This document shows positions 26,937 to 34,347 of a DNA stretch of 64,000 nucleotides, piece after piece. Location of the stretch: positions 1,178,001-1,242,000 of the forward strand of contig NZ_NIDE01000014.1 of NCBI RefSeq assembly GCF_002197845.1, written 5' to 3'. The notes under the pieces were generated by a model, which made no database searches, was not told the DNA's origin, and saw only the letters and a program-made list of their open reading frames with translations. Every line of letters begins with the position of its first letter. Within the stretch, counting starts at the first letter, position 1. The stretch is from Fimbriiglobus ruber (lineage in GTDB: Bacteria; Planctomycetota; Planctomycetia; Gemmatales; Gemmataceae). The translations under genes and the position numbers were made by a program.

Positions 26937-28221
26937 GCATCCCCCCCAACTCGACGCGGAACTGGCGGCAATCCTGCGGTTGCTCGATTACGGCACGGGT
27001 ACGTTCTCGTCGAGCATAGCAGTTTGCAACGCACCCGCCGAACGCGACCGGCTCATTGGCGAAATCGGCGCCGCCCGGCCTGGCATCGTTACGATTTCCA
27101 TACCGAGTCGCACGGTCGACATCTTTGGGTATGTGACGGGTCATGTCGACGACGTCCCACCCACGCTCTTCGTCGTCGGCCTGGAATCCTCAGTCTCATC
27201 GCCCGAAGTCGATTCACACACTCTGCGATCGTTAAACGCCTCCCGTGACTTGTGGCCGAAGCGGTTCCCGTGCCCAGTCGTGCTGTGGCTGCCCGAGTAC
27301 GCCGCAACCGCTCTCTCCCAACAGGCACGCGACTATTGGCGGTTTCTCAGTCACCATTTCTATTTCGCGGCAGAATCGAAGGAAACCGTCCCGCAATCCC
27401 GAGACGACTATCAAGGCAAGTACGTCAACGCCATCTCCCTCTCACACGATGAGAAACTGGCCCGCATCTCAGAACTCGAAAGTCGCCTGTCGAGTATTGG
27501 CGATCCTCCCGACTCAATCGTTCAACAGCATGCCCTCACCTGGTGGGACGAAATCGCGACGCTAAAAGCTTTTATGGGCAATTCCACCGAGGCCCTTCGT
27601 ATCCGTCGCGAGGAAGAACTGCCCGTCTACGAACAACTCGGCGACGTGCGGGAGAAGGCCATAGCCATGGGGAAAATCGCCGACATCCTCCACGCCCGCG
27701 GCCAACTCGATGACGCTCTCCGCATCCGACAAGAGGAGCAATTGCCCGTCTTTGAACGGCTCGGGGACACCAGGACCAAGGCGATGACCCTGGGGCAGAT
27801 CGCCGATATCCTCCACGAACGCGGCCAACTCAGCGACGCTCTCCGTATCCGACAGACCGAGGAACTGCCCGCCTTCGAACGACTCGGGGACGTGCGAGAG
27901 AAAGCGGTGACCCTGGGGAAGATCGCCGACATCTTCTACGACCGCGGCCAACTCGGCGATGCTCTCCGCATTCGGCAAGAAGAGCAACTGCCTGTCTACG
28001 AACGACTTGGCGACATGAGGGGACTTATTATTACACGCGCGAAGATCGGTATGACTCTATCGCAACGTCCATCTGCTTCTCGAGAACAATTACTGGAAGC
28101 CCGCGAACACCTCATGTGGGCCTTGACAGAAGCCGAGAAACGGCAGTACACGGAGACAGCCCGTTTACGGCAGATCGTCGCAAAACTACTCGACTCCCAT
28201 GCTTTACCCGGAAGCTCTTGA
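26923..28221 (+). CDS. TPR-repeat partner protein of the ATPase
   Basis: The 432-residue product starts at GTG 26923, inside the end of the ATPase gene. Residues 1-165 form an alpha/beta domain with TLFVVGLESSV, LRSLNASRDLWPKRFPCPVV-LW and a helix ending in YWRFLSHHFYF. This resembles the N-terminal NTPase-like domain seen before TPR arrays in STAND-type proteins, but without a Walker A motif. Residues 219-382 contain four near-identical 41-residue TPR units of the type GQLDDALRIRQEEQLPVFER. TPR arrays bind partner proteins or peptides. Together with the upstream ATPase this looks like a STAND protein split over two genes. Confidence 0.72.
   Translation: MPVLEHPPQLDAELAAILRLLDYGTGTFSSSIAVCNAPAERDRLIGEIGAARPGIVTISIPSRTVDIFGYVTGHVDDVPPTLFVVGLESSVSSPEVDSHTLRSLNASRDLWPKRFPCPVVLWLPEYAATALSQQARDYWRFLSHHFYFAAESKETVPQSRDDYQGKYVNAISLSHDEKLARISELESRLSSIGDPPDSIVQQHALTWWDEIATLKAFMGNSTEALRIRREEELPVYEQLGDVREKAIAMGKIADILHARGQLDDALRIRQEEQLPVFERLGDTRTKAMTLGQIADILHERGQLSDALRIRQTEELPAFERLGDVREKAVTLGKIADIFYDRGQLGDALRIRQEEQLPVYERLGDMRGLIITRAKIGMTLSQRPSASREQLLEAREHLMWALTEAEKRQYTETARLRQIVAKLLDSHALPGSS
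27577..28068 (+). repeat. Four 123-bp tandem repeats encoding TPR units
   Basis: Units start at 27577, 27700, 27823 and 27946, an exact 123-bp period (41 codons). They are highly similar at DNA level, especially the last three, which suggests recent tandem duplication within the TPR array. Confidence 0.85.
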
Positions 28222-28406
28222 TCGGCTTCAGTATCAACAACCTCCTGCGCCGGTAGAACACCAATCGTCGGGGCTAGCAGCTCGATCAGGATGACATGAA
28301 CCTTTCCCCGGTCGTCGTGTCCTGAAACTCACGCGTCGTTGCCTAAAATAACACGAACCGGGCACCAGCCAGGCCGTAAACCCGGGCTACTATCGGAGTT
28401 CTCTCC

Positions 28407-29438
28407 ATGATTCTCGTTCTCCGCCCCGATGCGACTTTGGCCCAGATCGAACACGCGATCGAGCGGGTGAAGGAACTCGGGTTTACCCCGCACGTCAGCC
28501 GCGGGCAGAGCCGGACGATCATCGGCGTGATCGGGGACGAGACCAAACCCGAGGCGGAAAACTTCAAGGCGACACCCGGGGTCGAACAAGTCCTCCCCAT
28601 TCTGAAGCCGTTCAAACTCGCCAGCCGGGAATTCCACTCGGACGACAGCGTGGTGTTCGTGGGCAAGGTGCGGATCGGGGGCGGGAGCCTGGCGATGATC
28701 GCCGGGCCATGCGCGGTCGAGAGCTACGAGGTGATGGACACCGTGGCCAAGTACGTGAAGGCCGGCGGGGCGAACATCCTCCGCGGCGGCGCGTTCAAGC
28801 CGCGGACCAGCCCGTACAGCTTCCAGGGCATGGGCGAGGACGGCCTCAAAATCCTCAAGGACATCGGCCAGAAGTACGACATGCCGGTCGTCACCGAGGT
28901 CATGGACACCCGCCAGGTCGAGCTGGTCTGCAAATACGCGGACATGCTCCAGCTCGGCGCCCGGAACATGCAGAACTTCGACTTACTGAAGGAGTGCGGC
29001 CGGACGCGGACGCCGGTCCTGCTCAAGCGGGGCATGAGTGCGACGGTGAAGGATCTGCTCATGTCGGCCGAGTACATCCTGGCCGAGGGGAACAAGAGCG
29101 TGGTTCTGTGCGAGCGGGGTGTGCGGAGCTTCGAGGACAGCACGCGGAACATGCTGGACATGAGCGCGGTGCCGAACGTGAAGGGCCAGAGCCACCTGCC
29201 GATCATCGTCGACCCGAGCCACGCGACGGGCCGCCCGGACCTGATCCCGAGCATGGCCCGCGCGTCCGTCGCGGCCGGCGCGGACGGCGTCCACGTCGAG
29301 GTCCACCACTGCCCCGAGAAGGCCCTGTCGGACGGCCCGCAGGCGCTGCTGCCGCACCAGTTCCTCGACATGATGGGCGACCTGCGCCGACTCGCGACGG
29401 CCGTCGGCCGCGAATTCGCGGAGCCGGGCCGGGCGTAA
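28407..29438 (+). CDS. aroF: 3-deoxy-7-phosphoheptulonate synthase (DAHP synthase, type I-beta)
   Basis: This enzyme condenses phosphoenolpyruvate and erythrose 4-phosphate, the first step of the shikimate pathway. The 343-residue protein has an N-terminal ferredoxin-like regulatory domain ([20 protein letters not shown], about residues 1-75). The TIM-barrel catalytic domain follows, with [40 protein letters not shown] and [11 protein letters not shown]. This domain order is that of the Thermotoga-type I-beta DAHP synthases, in which the ACT-like domain mediates feedback inhibition by aromatic amino acids. Its nearest pathway neighbour, pheA, is upstream in the same orientation. Confidence 0.96.
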   Translation: MILVLRPDATLAQIEHAIERVKELGFTPHVSRGQSRTIIGVIGDETKPEAENFKATPGVEQVLPILKPFKLASREFHSDDSVVFVGKVRIGGGSLAMIAGPCAVESYEVMDTVAKYVKAGGANILRGGAFKPRTSPYSFQGMGEDGLKILKDIGQKYDMPVVTEVMDTRQVELVCKYADMLQLGARNMQNFDLLKECGRTRTPVLLKRGMSATVKDLLMSAEYILAEGNKSVVLCERGVRSFEDSTRNMLDMSAVPNVKGQSHLPIIVDPSHATGRPDLIPSMARASVAAGADGVHVEVHHCPEKALSDGPQALLPHQFLDMMGDLRRLATAVGREFAEPGRA

Positions 29439-29465
29439 GCTAACGCAGCGGGCCTCCTCGACGAT

Positions 29466-29744
29466 TCAACCGAGGATGGCCAACGCCCCGAACACCATCA
29501 GGGCGAGCCCGCCCGCGCCCCACGCGGCGTATCGCTCCCACTTCTTCAACCCAGCCTCCCCGGTCGCCGCGACACCGACGGCGACCAGTGCGGCGACCGC
29601 CACCGGCGCGGCGACACACGGCAGCCCCATGAGGACCATGTTCGCCCCGCGCTCCGGTCGGAGCGAGAGGATGACGAGCCACGCCGAGATCGCGGACCCG
29701 AGCGCGACGACGGCGAGCGCGACCCACAACATTGCGCGGCCCAT
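29466..29744 (-). CDS. Small three-helix membrane protein
   Basis: ATG 29744 follows an AGGAGG ribosome site and gives 92 residues with three hydrophobic helices: MLWVALAVVALGSAISAWLV, GLPCVAAPVAVAALVAVGVA and WGAGGLALMVFGALAIL. There are no catalytic residues and I do not recognise the family. It is convergent with aroF and may share a transcript with the upstream small membrane protein at 29842-30216, about 100 bp away. Confidence 0.65.
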   Translation of the reverse strand: MGRAMLWVALAVVALGSAISAWLVILSLRPERGANMVLMGLPCVAAPVAVAALVAVGVAATGEAGLKKWERYAAWGAGGLALMVFGALAILG

Positions 29745-29841
29745 CGGCGGCCTCCTTCGTTTGGCCAAAGCACAAAGCACAGCAGCCGGAATTGAATGAA
29801 AGGAAAGGCCACGCTGGCAGAACGCAGACACACCGGCCGGT

Positions 29842-30216
29842 CTACTTCGGCGGTTGATTCGACATGCCTTGCCCCACCCGGCGTGCCCACCGCCCGGCTG
29901 TCATCCCGGCCCACCCTCCGCCAGCCGCGCAGATCATTAACGCCGCGACTGGCGCCGCCAGGTGCAACGCCGCGACTTCGATTTCGAAGTCCTCGGCACG
30001 CGGAGCCGACCGTGTGTACCGCCAGATGCCGAACACTTCGACGTGCAAATCCGCTCCAACGCCCGGCAGGTTTGGGTGAAATATGAACGTTTGAATAGGA
30101 TCAAAAAGAGGTGGCCCACCACCAAAGAAAGCGACTATCACGACGAAAAGCCCCAGCGCCGTGCCGACCGCTGTACCAATCCCCGTAAGCATTAGGTCGG
30201 GCTTGCCTCTTCGCAT
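29842..30216 (-). CDS. Hypothetical two-helix membrane protein
   Basis: The 124-residue product has a hydrophobic N-terminal helix (LTGIGTAVGTALGLFVVIVA) and a second near the C-terminus (HLAAPVAALMICAAGGGWAG). Between them is a stretch of about 45 residues (GVGADLHVEVFGIWRYTRSA) predicted to lie outside. No known domain is seen. It is part of a run of small minus-strand membrane genes between aroF and the chlorite-dismutase-like gene. Confidence 0.6.
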   Translation of the reverse strand: MRRGKPDLMLTGIGTAVGTALGLFVVIVAFFGGGPPLFDPIQTFIFHPNLPGVGADLHVEVFGIWRYTRSAPRAEDFEIEVAALHLAAPVAALMICAAGGGWAGMTAGRWARRVGQGMSNQPPK

Positions 30217-30367
30217 GGAACGTTTTCTTCCAGTCTAAAAATTCCCGGCAGTTCTGGGTATTTTCGCGACAGGCGGCGCCCGTTTCTTCCCTCGGCGTTC
30301 CACGACTCGATGGGCGACCAGCGACGGCCGACTTCCGCGAGTTCCCGGAGCCGGGCCGGGCGTGATA

Positions 30368-30592
30368 TTACGAACGGTCGTCATCTGAACCGGGCCGCTG
30401 CCGCCGCGGCTCGCGTTTGCGCTGCGGCCACAAGGCGATGACGAAGAACAAGACCGCCCAGATGGAGCCGCCGATAAAATGGGCAATACGGCGGTCCGGG
30501 GGCACCAGGCTGGCGTTGAACGAGGCCAGACCCAGGGCGAGCACGCCCAGGATCAGAAACACGATCCGCCGCGTCGTCCACCAGTTATCCAT
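30368..30592 (-). CDS. Small two-helix membrane protein
   Basis: The product has 74 residues from ATG 30592. Two hydrophobic helices (IVFLILGVLALGLASFNASL and IGGSIWAVLFFVIALWP) are joined by a short PPDRR loop, with a strongly basic then acidic tail (QRKREPRRQRPGSDDDRS). No family is recognised. It is 47 bp downstream of the chlorite-dismutase-like gene on the same strand and probably in one operon with it. Confidence 0.65.
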   Translation of the reverse strand: MDNWWTTRRIVFLILGVLALGLASFNASLVPPDRRIAHFIGGSIWAVLFFVIALWPQRKREPRRQRPGSDDDRS

Positions 30593-30639
30593 CGAATACC
30601 TCCGCGTCTGACGATTGACCTTGAACGATCGCCACTCTC

Positions 30640-31203
30640 TCAGCCGACGTGCTCCAGGCGGATGTCGACTTCCCGCTCGACGTACTTCCATTCCTCGGTG
30701 GCGCGGAGTTGGGCCAACATGTCGTCGAAGGCCGCCGTGTCGGCCTTCGCGAAATCGAGTAGGGCCAGGAAGTCGAACGGCTCGCTCTCGCCCAGATCTC
30801 GGCAGTGGTGCAGCTGGCGGGCGACGGCCGGCAGGTACTTGAGCCCGACGGCGATGTGCCGCGACTGCTCTTCGAAAATGGCCCGCCGCTCGTCCTGGGT
30901 CATGGCCCACCACTTCGCGCTCTTGCGGAGCGGGATCAGGGCCGCGCGGGTCGCCGCCGGACGGCCGATGGCGGTCTGTTTCTCGACCAGCACGTCCTTC
31001 TCGCCCCGGGTGACGTACCGCTCGTTGCTGGTGACGCCGCGGAGTACCCACTTGCCGCCCTCGGGCACCGCCGGTACCGCGCCCGCCACAAAGTCTACAC
31101 ATTCGACCGCGGGCAACGGCTCGCCCACGACCGCCGTGGCTGAGACCACCGACCACTTGCCCACGTCTCCACCCACGAAGCTAAACAACCGGGGGTTCAT
31201 CAA
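30640..31203 (-). CDS. Chlorite dismutase-like haem protein
   Basis: The 187-residue protein matches the short (lineage II) Cld form in its C-terminal half: DERRAIFEEQSRHIAVGLKY, LPAVARQLHHCRDLGE, FDFLALLDF and ATEEWKYVEREVDIRL. The histidine of SRHI is followed 13 residues later by the arginine of VARQL, the same spacing as the proximal haem His and distal Arg of Nitrobacter-type chlorite dismutase. Genuine Cld splits chlorite to chloride and O2, but many family members are haem-binding proteins of other function, so activity is only inferred. A small membrane protein follows it. Confidence 0.8.
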   Translation of the reverse strand: MMNPRLFSFVGGDVGKWSVVSATAVVGEPLPAVECVDFVAGAVPAVPEGGKWVLRGVTSNERYVTRGEKDVLVEKQTAIGRPAATRAALIPLRKSAKWWAMTQDERRAIFEEQSRHIAVGLKYLPAVARQLHHCRDLGESEPFDFLALLDFAKADTAAFDDMLAQLRATEEWKYVEREVDIRLEHVG

Positions 31204-31438
31204 AAGATTCCTCGGGGCTTCCGCAACGGCCAGCGGGTATACCGCGATAACGAGAATTGCGACTGATTCTACCGTCTTGCGACGACTAACGTCTCCTGCC
31301 CCGGATTGACCCGCTCATTCAGCCGATTTCGAGAGGCAGGCGAATCGCGCTTGCAACTCAAGTCAATTTGTCTTTATTATTCCCGGGGGCAGTCTTGCCC
31401 CGGACGCTGAGCCGGGTTGTCGAAAGGGAGGACCGATC

Positions 31439-32326
31439 ATGGTCGTATTGTCTTTGCTCCTGCTGCTGCCAGTAGTTTACCCGGACGACGGGTTGGCGAA
31501 GACGATGCTCCCAATCTACGTCAAAGAAGCGGCCGAGTACTCGATGGCGATCGACTCCAACCCGAAGAAGGCGCTGGAATTCAAGAAGGAGCCGGTTTTC
31601 GAGTGGACCAACCCGATCCGATCCACGCCGCAGCAGGGGGCAGTTTTCCTGTGGCTGCGAAACGGACGGCCTGCGGCCGTCGGCGGCATCTTCTCCCAGA
31701 AGGACCCCGACCTGCCCGGCCGACGGGTCGTACACGAGCTGCACGCCTTGAGCCGGGAGAAGTTACTGGTGAGTCGCCCCGTCGGCGCGCTCAACGAGTG
31801 GAATCCACAGGCGGGGTTGGCCCGCAAGGAGTTGCCCGACGCCGGGGTTCCGGCCGTGATTGCCGCGGAGCGGCTCATCCAGATGAAGAAACTGGCCGCG
31901 GAATTCACCGGCCACGAAACCGACATCGATGACAAGCGCGAAGACTTACGACTGCTGCCGGCACCGCTGTACCGGTATCCGGCGGCCAGGGACGGCGTGG
32001 TGGACGGCGCCCTCTTCGCGCTCGTCTCCACGGAGGGGACCGACCCCGAAGTCTGGCTGCTCATCGAGGCCTGTAAGGAAGGCAGCACCACCCGCTGGGA
32101 GTATGCCTGCGGCCGCTTCTCCAACCGCAACCTGTACGTAAGACACAAAGACAAGGAAGTCTGGTCGTCCGTCCGGAGCGAGGCCGACACCGTCCATCAC
32201 GACGCGCTACACCTCTACCGCCTCTATGCGGACAAGGTCGTGACCCTGGAGGGCAAGCTGCTGGCCCGCGTGCGGGAATCGCGCGAGGTCTGGTGGGGCG
32301 AAGCCGTCCCCGTCGAGGACAAGTGA
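31439..32326 (+). CDS. Secreted hypothetical protein, paralogue of the gene at 18310
   Basis: ATG 31439 has a good ribosome site (gggagga). The 295-residue product starts with a short hydrophobic leader (VVLSLLLLLPVVYPDDG). Shared family blocks are MKKLAAEFTGHE, LRLLPAPLYRY, GALFALVSTEGTDPEVWLLI and WEYACGRFSNRNLYVRHKDK. The C-terminal portion includes DALHLYRLYADKVVTLEGK. It is homologous along most of its length to 18310-19200. The function is unknown, but the same-order blocks argue for a single globular domain. Confidence 0.75.
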   Translation: MVVLSLLLLLPVVYPDDGLAKTMLPIYVKEAAEYSMAIDSNPKKALEFKKEPVFEWTNPIRSTPQQGAVFLWLRNGRPAAVGGIFSQKDPDLPGRRVVHELHALSREKLLVSRPVGALNEWNPQAGLARKELPDAGVPAVIAAERLIQMKKLAAEFTGHETDIDDKREDLRLLPAPLYRYPAARDGVVDGALFALVSTEGTDPEVWLLIEACKEGSTTRWEYACGRFSNRNLYVRHKDKEVWSSVRSEADTVHHDALHLYRLYADKVVTLEGKLLARVRESREVWWGEAVPVEDK

Positions 32327-32378
32327 CACGTCGTGCTACGGACGTCACGCAATCCCATCAGGCGGTCGTTCGCCACGG

Positions 32379-32864
32379 CTACAACGCGCGGTACATGATG
32401 TAGACCGGCACCGGGCCGTGTACCCGGTGCCGGAACGCTCCCGGCACGGTGCCGATAATGGCGAACCCGAGGGACTGCCAGAGCCGCACCGCCCGCTCGT
32501 TGGTCGAGACCACGAAGTTGAACTGCATCGCTGCGTATCCGAGCCGTCGGGCCTCCGCCAGTGCGTGTGTACCGAGCGCCCGTCCGAATCCCCGTCCGGA
32601 CGCAGCCGAGGCTACCATGAAGCCGGCGTTGGCGACGTGAGACCCGAGGCCGGGCTGGACAGGACGCAGGTAATACGTGCCGACCACTTCTCCCGCGTCA
32701 ACCGCCACGTACGGCCGGGCTGGGGCGGCGGTCCAGAACCGTCGGGCCTCATCTTCGGGCGTGTCCGGCGCGTAAGCAAAGGTATCGCTAGTTCCGACCA
32801 CCGCTCGAAAGATTGGCCAGATGCACGGCCAGTCGGACTCGGTCGCCTCACGGATCTCCATCAT
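32379..32864 (-). CDS. GNAT family N-acetyltransferase
   Basis: The 161-residue protein has the GNAT fold: IREATESDWPCIWPIFRAVV (beta1-alpha1), PYVAVDAGEVVGTYYLRPVQ, the acetyl-CoA loop region MVASAASGRGFGRALGTHAL (motif A, Q/RxxGxG/A as SGRGFGRA), and RAVRLWQSLGFAIIGTVPGA (motif B). The C-terminus is HGPVPVYIMYRAL. It transfers an acetyl group from acetyl-CoA to an amine that cannot be predicted from sequence. It is convergent with the secreted protein upstream. Confidence 0.9.
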   Translation of the reverse strand: MMEIREATESDWPCIWPIFRAVVGTSDTFAYAPDTPEDEARRFWTAAPARPYVAVDAGEVVGTYYLRPVQPGLGSHVANAGFMVASAASGRGFGRALGTHALAEARRLGYAAMQFNFVVSTNERAVRLWQSLGFAIIGTVPGAFRHRVHGPVPVYIMYRAL

Positions 32865-32945
32865 ACCGCTTCCTATTTTGAATCGGGTTCGAACCCGCAG
32901 CGAGCACCTGGCTCGACGCTTGATCGCTCTCGGCGCCGGATCACC

Positions 32946-33326
32946 TCACAACCCGAGCCGATCCCGGACCCATTCCCGGATACCGGGCTTGGGAGGGATC
33001 AACCACCGATCCCCGTCTAAAACGACGACATCAATGGCGTGCCCTTCGGCATCGAACAGTACCCTCAATTCTGCGTCCGGACCGTACCAGCCTTTGTAGC
33101 CGAAGAATTTCGCGCTGAACCAATGCAGCCAAATCTTCCCGTCCGCGTAATCTCCTGGTGGGCCACCAACAGTCGTCTCCACTTCTTCCCGAGTCATCCC
33201 GACATGGACCTGCTCGTACGTCTTCCGGCACGGCCGTGGTCGGGAAGGTAACAAGACGGCGGTCACGACGACGGCAATGAGCAACACGGCCGCGATGAGC
33301 AACCAGAGACGGAGCCGCATCTTCAT
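32946..33326 (-). CDS. Membrane-anchored small protein with SmpA/BamE-like motif
   Basis: The 126-residue protein has one N-terminal membrane helix or uncleaved signal (LWLLIAAVLLIAVVVTAVLL). A small alpha/beta domain follows, starting YEQVHVGMTREEVETTVGGP, the 'vxxGMTxeeVxxxlG.P' motif shared by SmpA/OmlA-like domains. The remaining strands include HAIDVVVLDGDRWLIPPKPG. Such planctomycete proteins occur in families; the role is unknown. It is separated by 58 bp from the gene at 33385 on the same strand. Confidence 0.65.
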   Translation of the reverse strand: MKMRLRLWLLIAAVLLIAVVVTAVLLPSRPRPCRKTYEQVHVGMTREEVETTVGGPPGDYADGKIWLHWFSAKFFGYKGWYGPDAELRVLFDAEGHAIDVVVLDGDRWLIPPKPGIREWVRDRLGL

Positions 33327-33384
33327 CGGCGGATTCCCCCGAAGCGACGGCGCTCGTCCGTCGCCAGTCGCGCCAGCCTCATCC

Positions 33385-34347
33385 TCACTCCTTCCGCCCC
33401 GCTCCCTCTTTCGCCAGCCCCGCGAGCGTCGTCCGCACCGTATCGAGGCTGCCGACGGCCACGAACACGCGGTACGTGTAGTTCCCGGCCGGGATCGCCA
33501 CGGGGTCGTTGGTGCGGAACACGCAGTTCCACTTCACCACCTTCTCGTCCTTGAACCGGAATCGCCCGTACCTGGGGCCGCCCGCCGTCGGCCGGTCAGG
33601 CGACCACGCGCCCATCGCGTGGCTGCCGGTCGCGGTCGCCAGGATGACGGGAAGTTCCTGCTCGCCGGGGCCGTCGGTCAAGGGGCGGAGGGCGGCCGTC
33701 TTCGGGTCGAGCGCCCAGAACGCCTCGAACTCGGCCGGCATGTAGCCGGTCAGGGCCTCGAATTGCGCGTACTTGTGCTTTTCCCCGGGCGGTACCGTGA
33801 ACGTCATCCGGTAGTCGATCGCGTGCGGGTACTGTTTGCAGCCGATGGTGACGTGCTTGGCGACGAGGTGGTCCGAGAGGCGGGTGGTGTTCCGGGCCGG
33901 GTGGCCCTCGGACTTTTCCTTCGGGTCGAGCCAGAACGCCATCCGCGTGGCCGTCAGCAGGTCGCGGTCGGCCGCCTTCAGGTAGAGGAGCCGGCTCGTG
34001 CTGGTCGGGCCGTCGCCGTCGAGCCGCGAGCCGGCTTCGGTCGGGTTGTACGCCTCGGCGTGGAAGTGCGGCCCGGCCCCGGCGTCGAACGAACACGCAG
34101 ACTGGAGCTGGCGGCCGTGGTCCGCGCTGTCGATAAACTCCTTGCCGCCCCACGTGACCGAGTGGATCGCGCCGGCCAGCCGGGTCGTCGTCGTGACCAC
34201 GATCTCGGACGGTCCGGCCTTCGCACGGATCGTCGCGTTCCCGGTGTCCGGGACGACGGGCGGGTCCGCGGCCGAGGCGCGGACTGCGAACAGGACGGCC
34301 GCCGCGGCGACCAGGATGCCGGGAACGATCCGCACGCCGGGCCTCAC
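33385..34347 (-). CDS. Secreted hypothetical protein coupled to the upstream esterase
   Basis: The 320-residue product has a GTG start (34347) that overlaps the stop of the esterase-like gene by 4 bases (GTGA), indicating translational coupling. A signal peptide (GILVAAAAVLFAVRASAADP) precedes an all-beta domain with SVTWGGKEFIDSADHGRQLQ, FHAEAYNPTEAGSRLDGDG, HVTIGCKQYPHAIDYRMTFT and NYTYRVFVAVGSLDTVRTTL. The 'HGRQLQSA...EAYNPTEAG' pattern recalls carbohydrate-active or galactose-mutarotase-like beta-sandwiches, but I do not recognise a defined family. The coupling suggests a joint role with the esterase in polysaccharide breakdown (inference). Confidence 0.75.
   Translation of the reverse strand: MRPGVRIVPGILVAAAAVLFAVRASAADPPVVPDTGNATIRAKAGPSEIVVTTTTRLAGAIHSVTWGGKEFIDSADHGRQLQSACSFDAGAGPHFHAEAYNPTEAGSRLDGDGPTSTSRLLYLKAADRDLLTATRMAFWLDPKEKSEGHPARNTTRLSDHLVAKHVTIGCKQYPHAIDYRMTFTVPPGEKHKYAQFEALTGYMPAEFEAFWALDPKTAALRPLTDGPGEQELPVILATATGSHAMGAWSPDRPTAGGPRYGRFRFKDEKVVKWNCVFRTNDPVAIPAGNYTYRVFVAVGSLDTVRTTLAGLAKEGAGRKE

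Noticed and set aside
27577-28068. A CRISPR array suggested by regular repeats
   Set aside because: The 123-bp units are in frame and encode TPR helices. There are no short repeats with unique spacers anywhere in the window.
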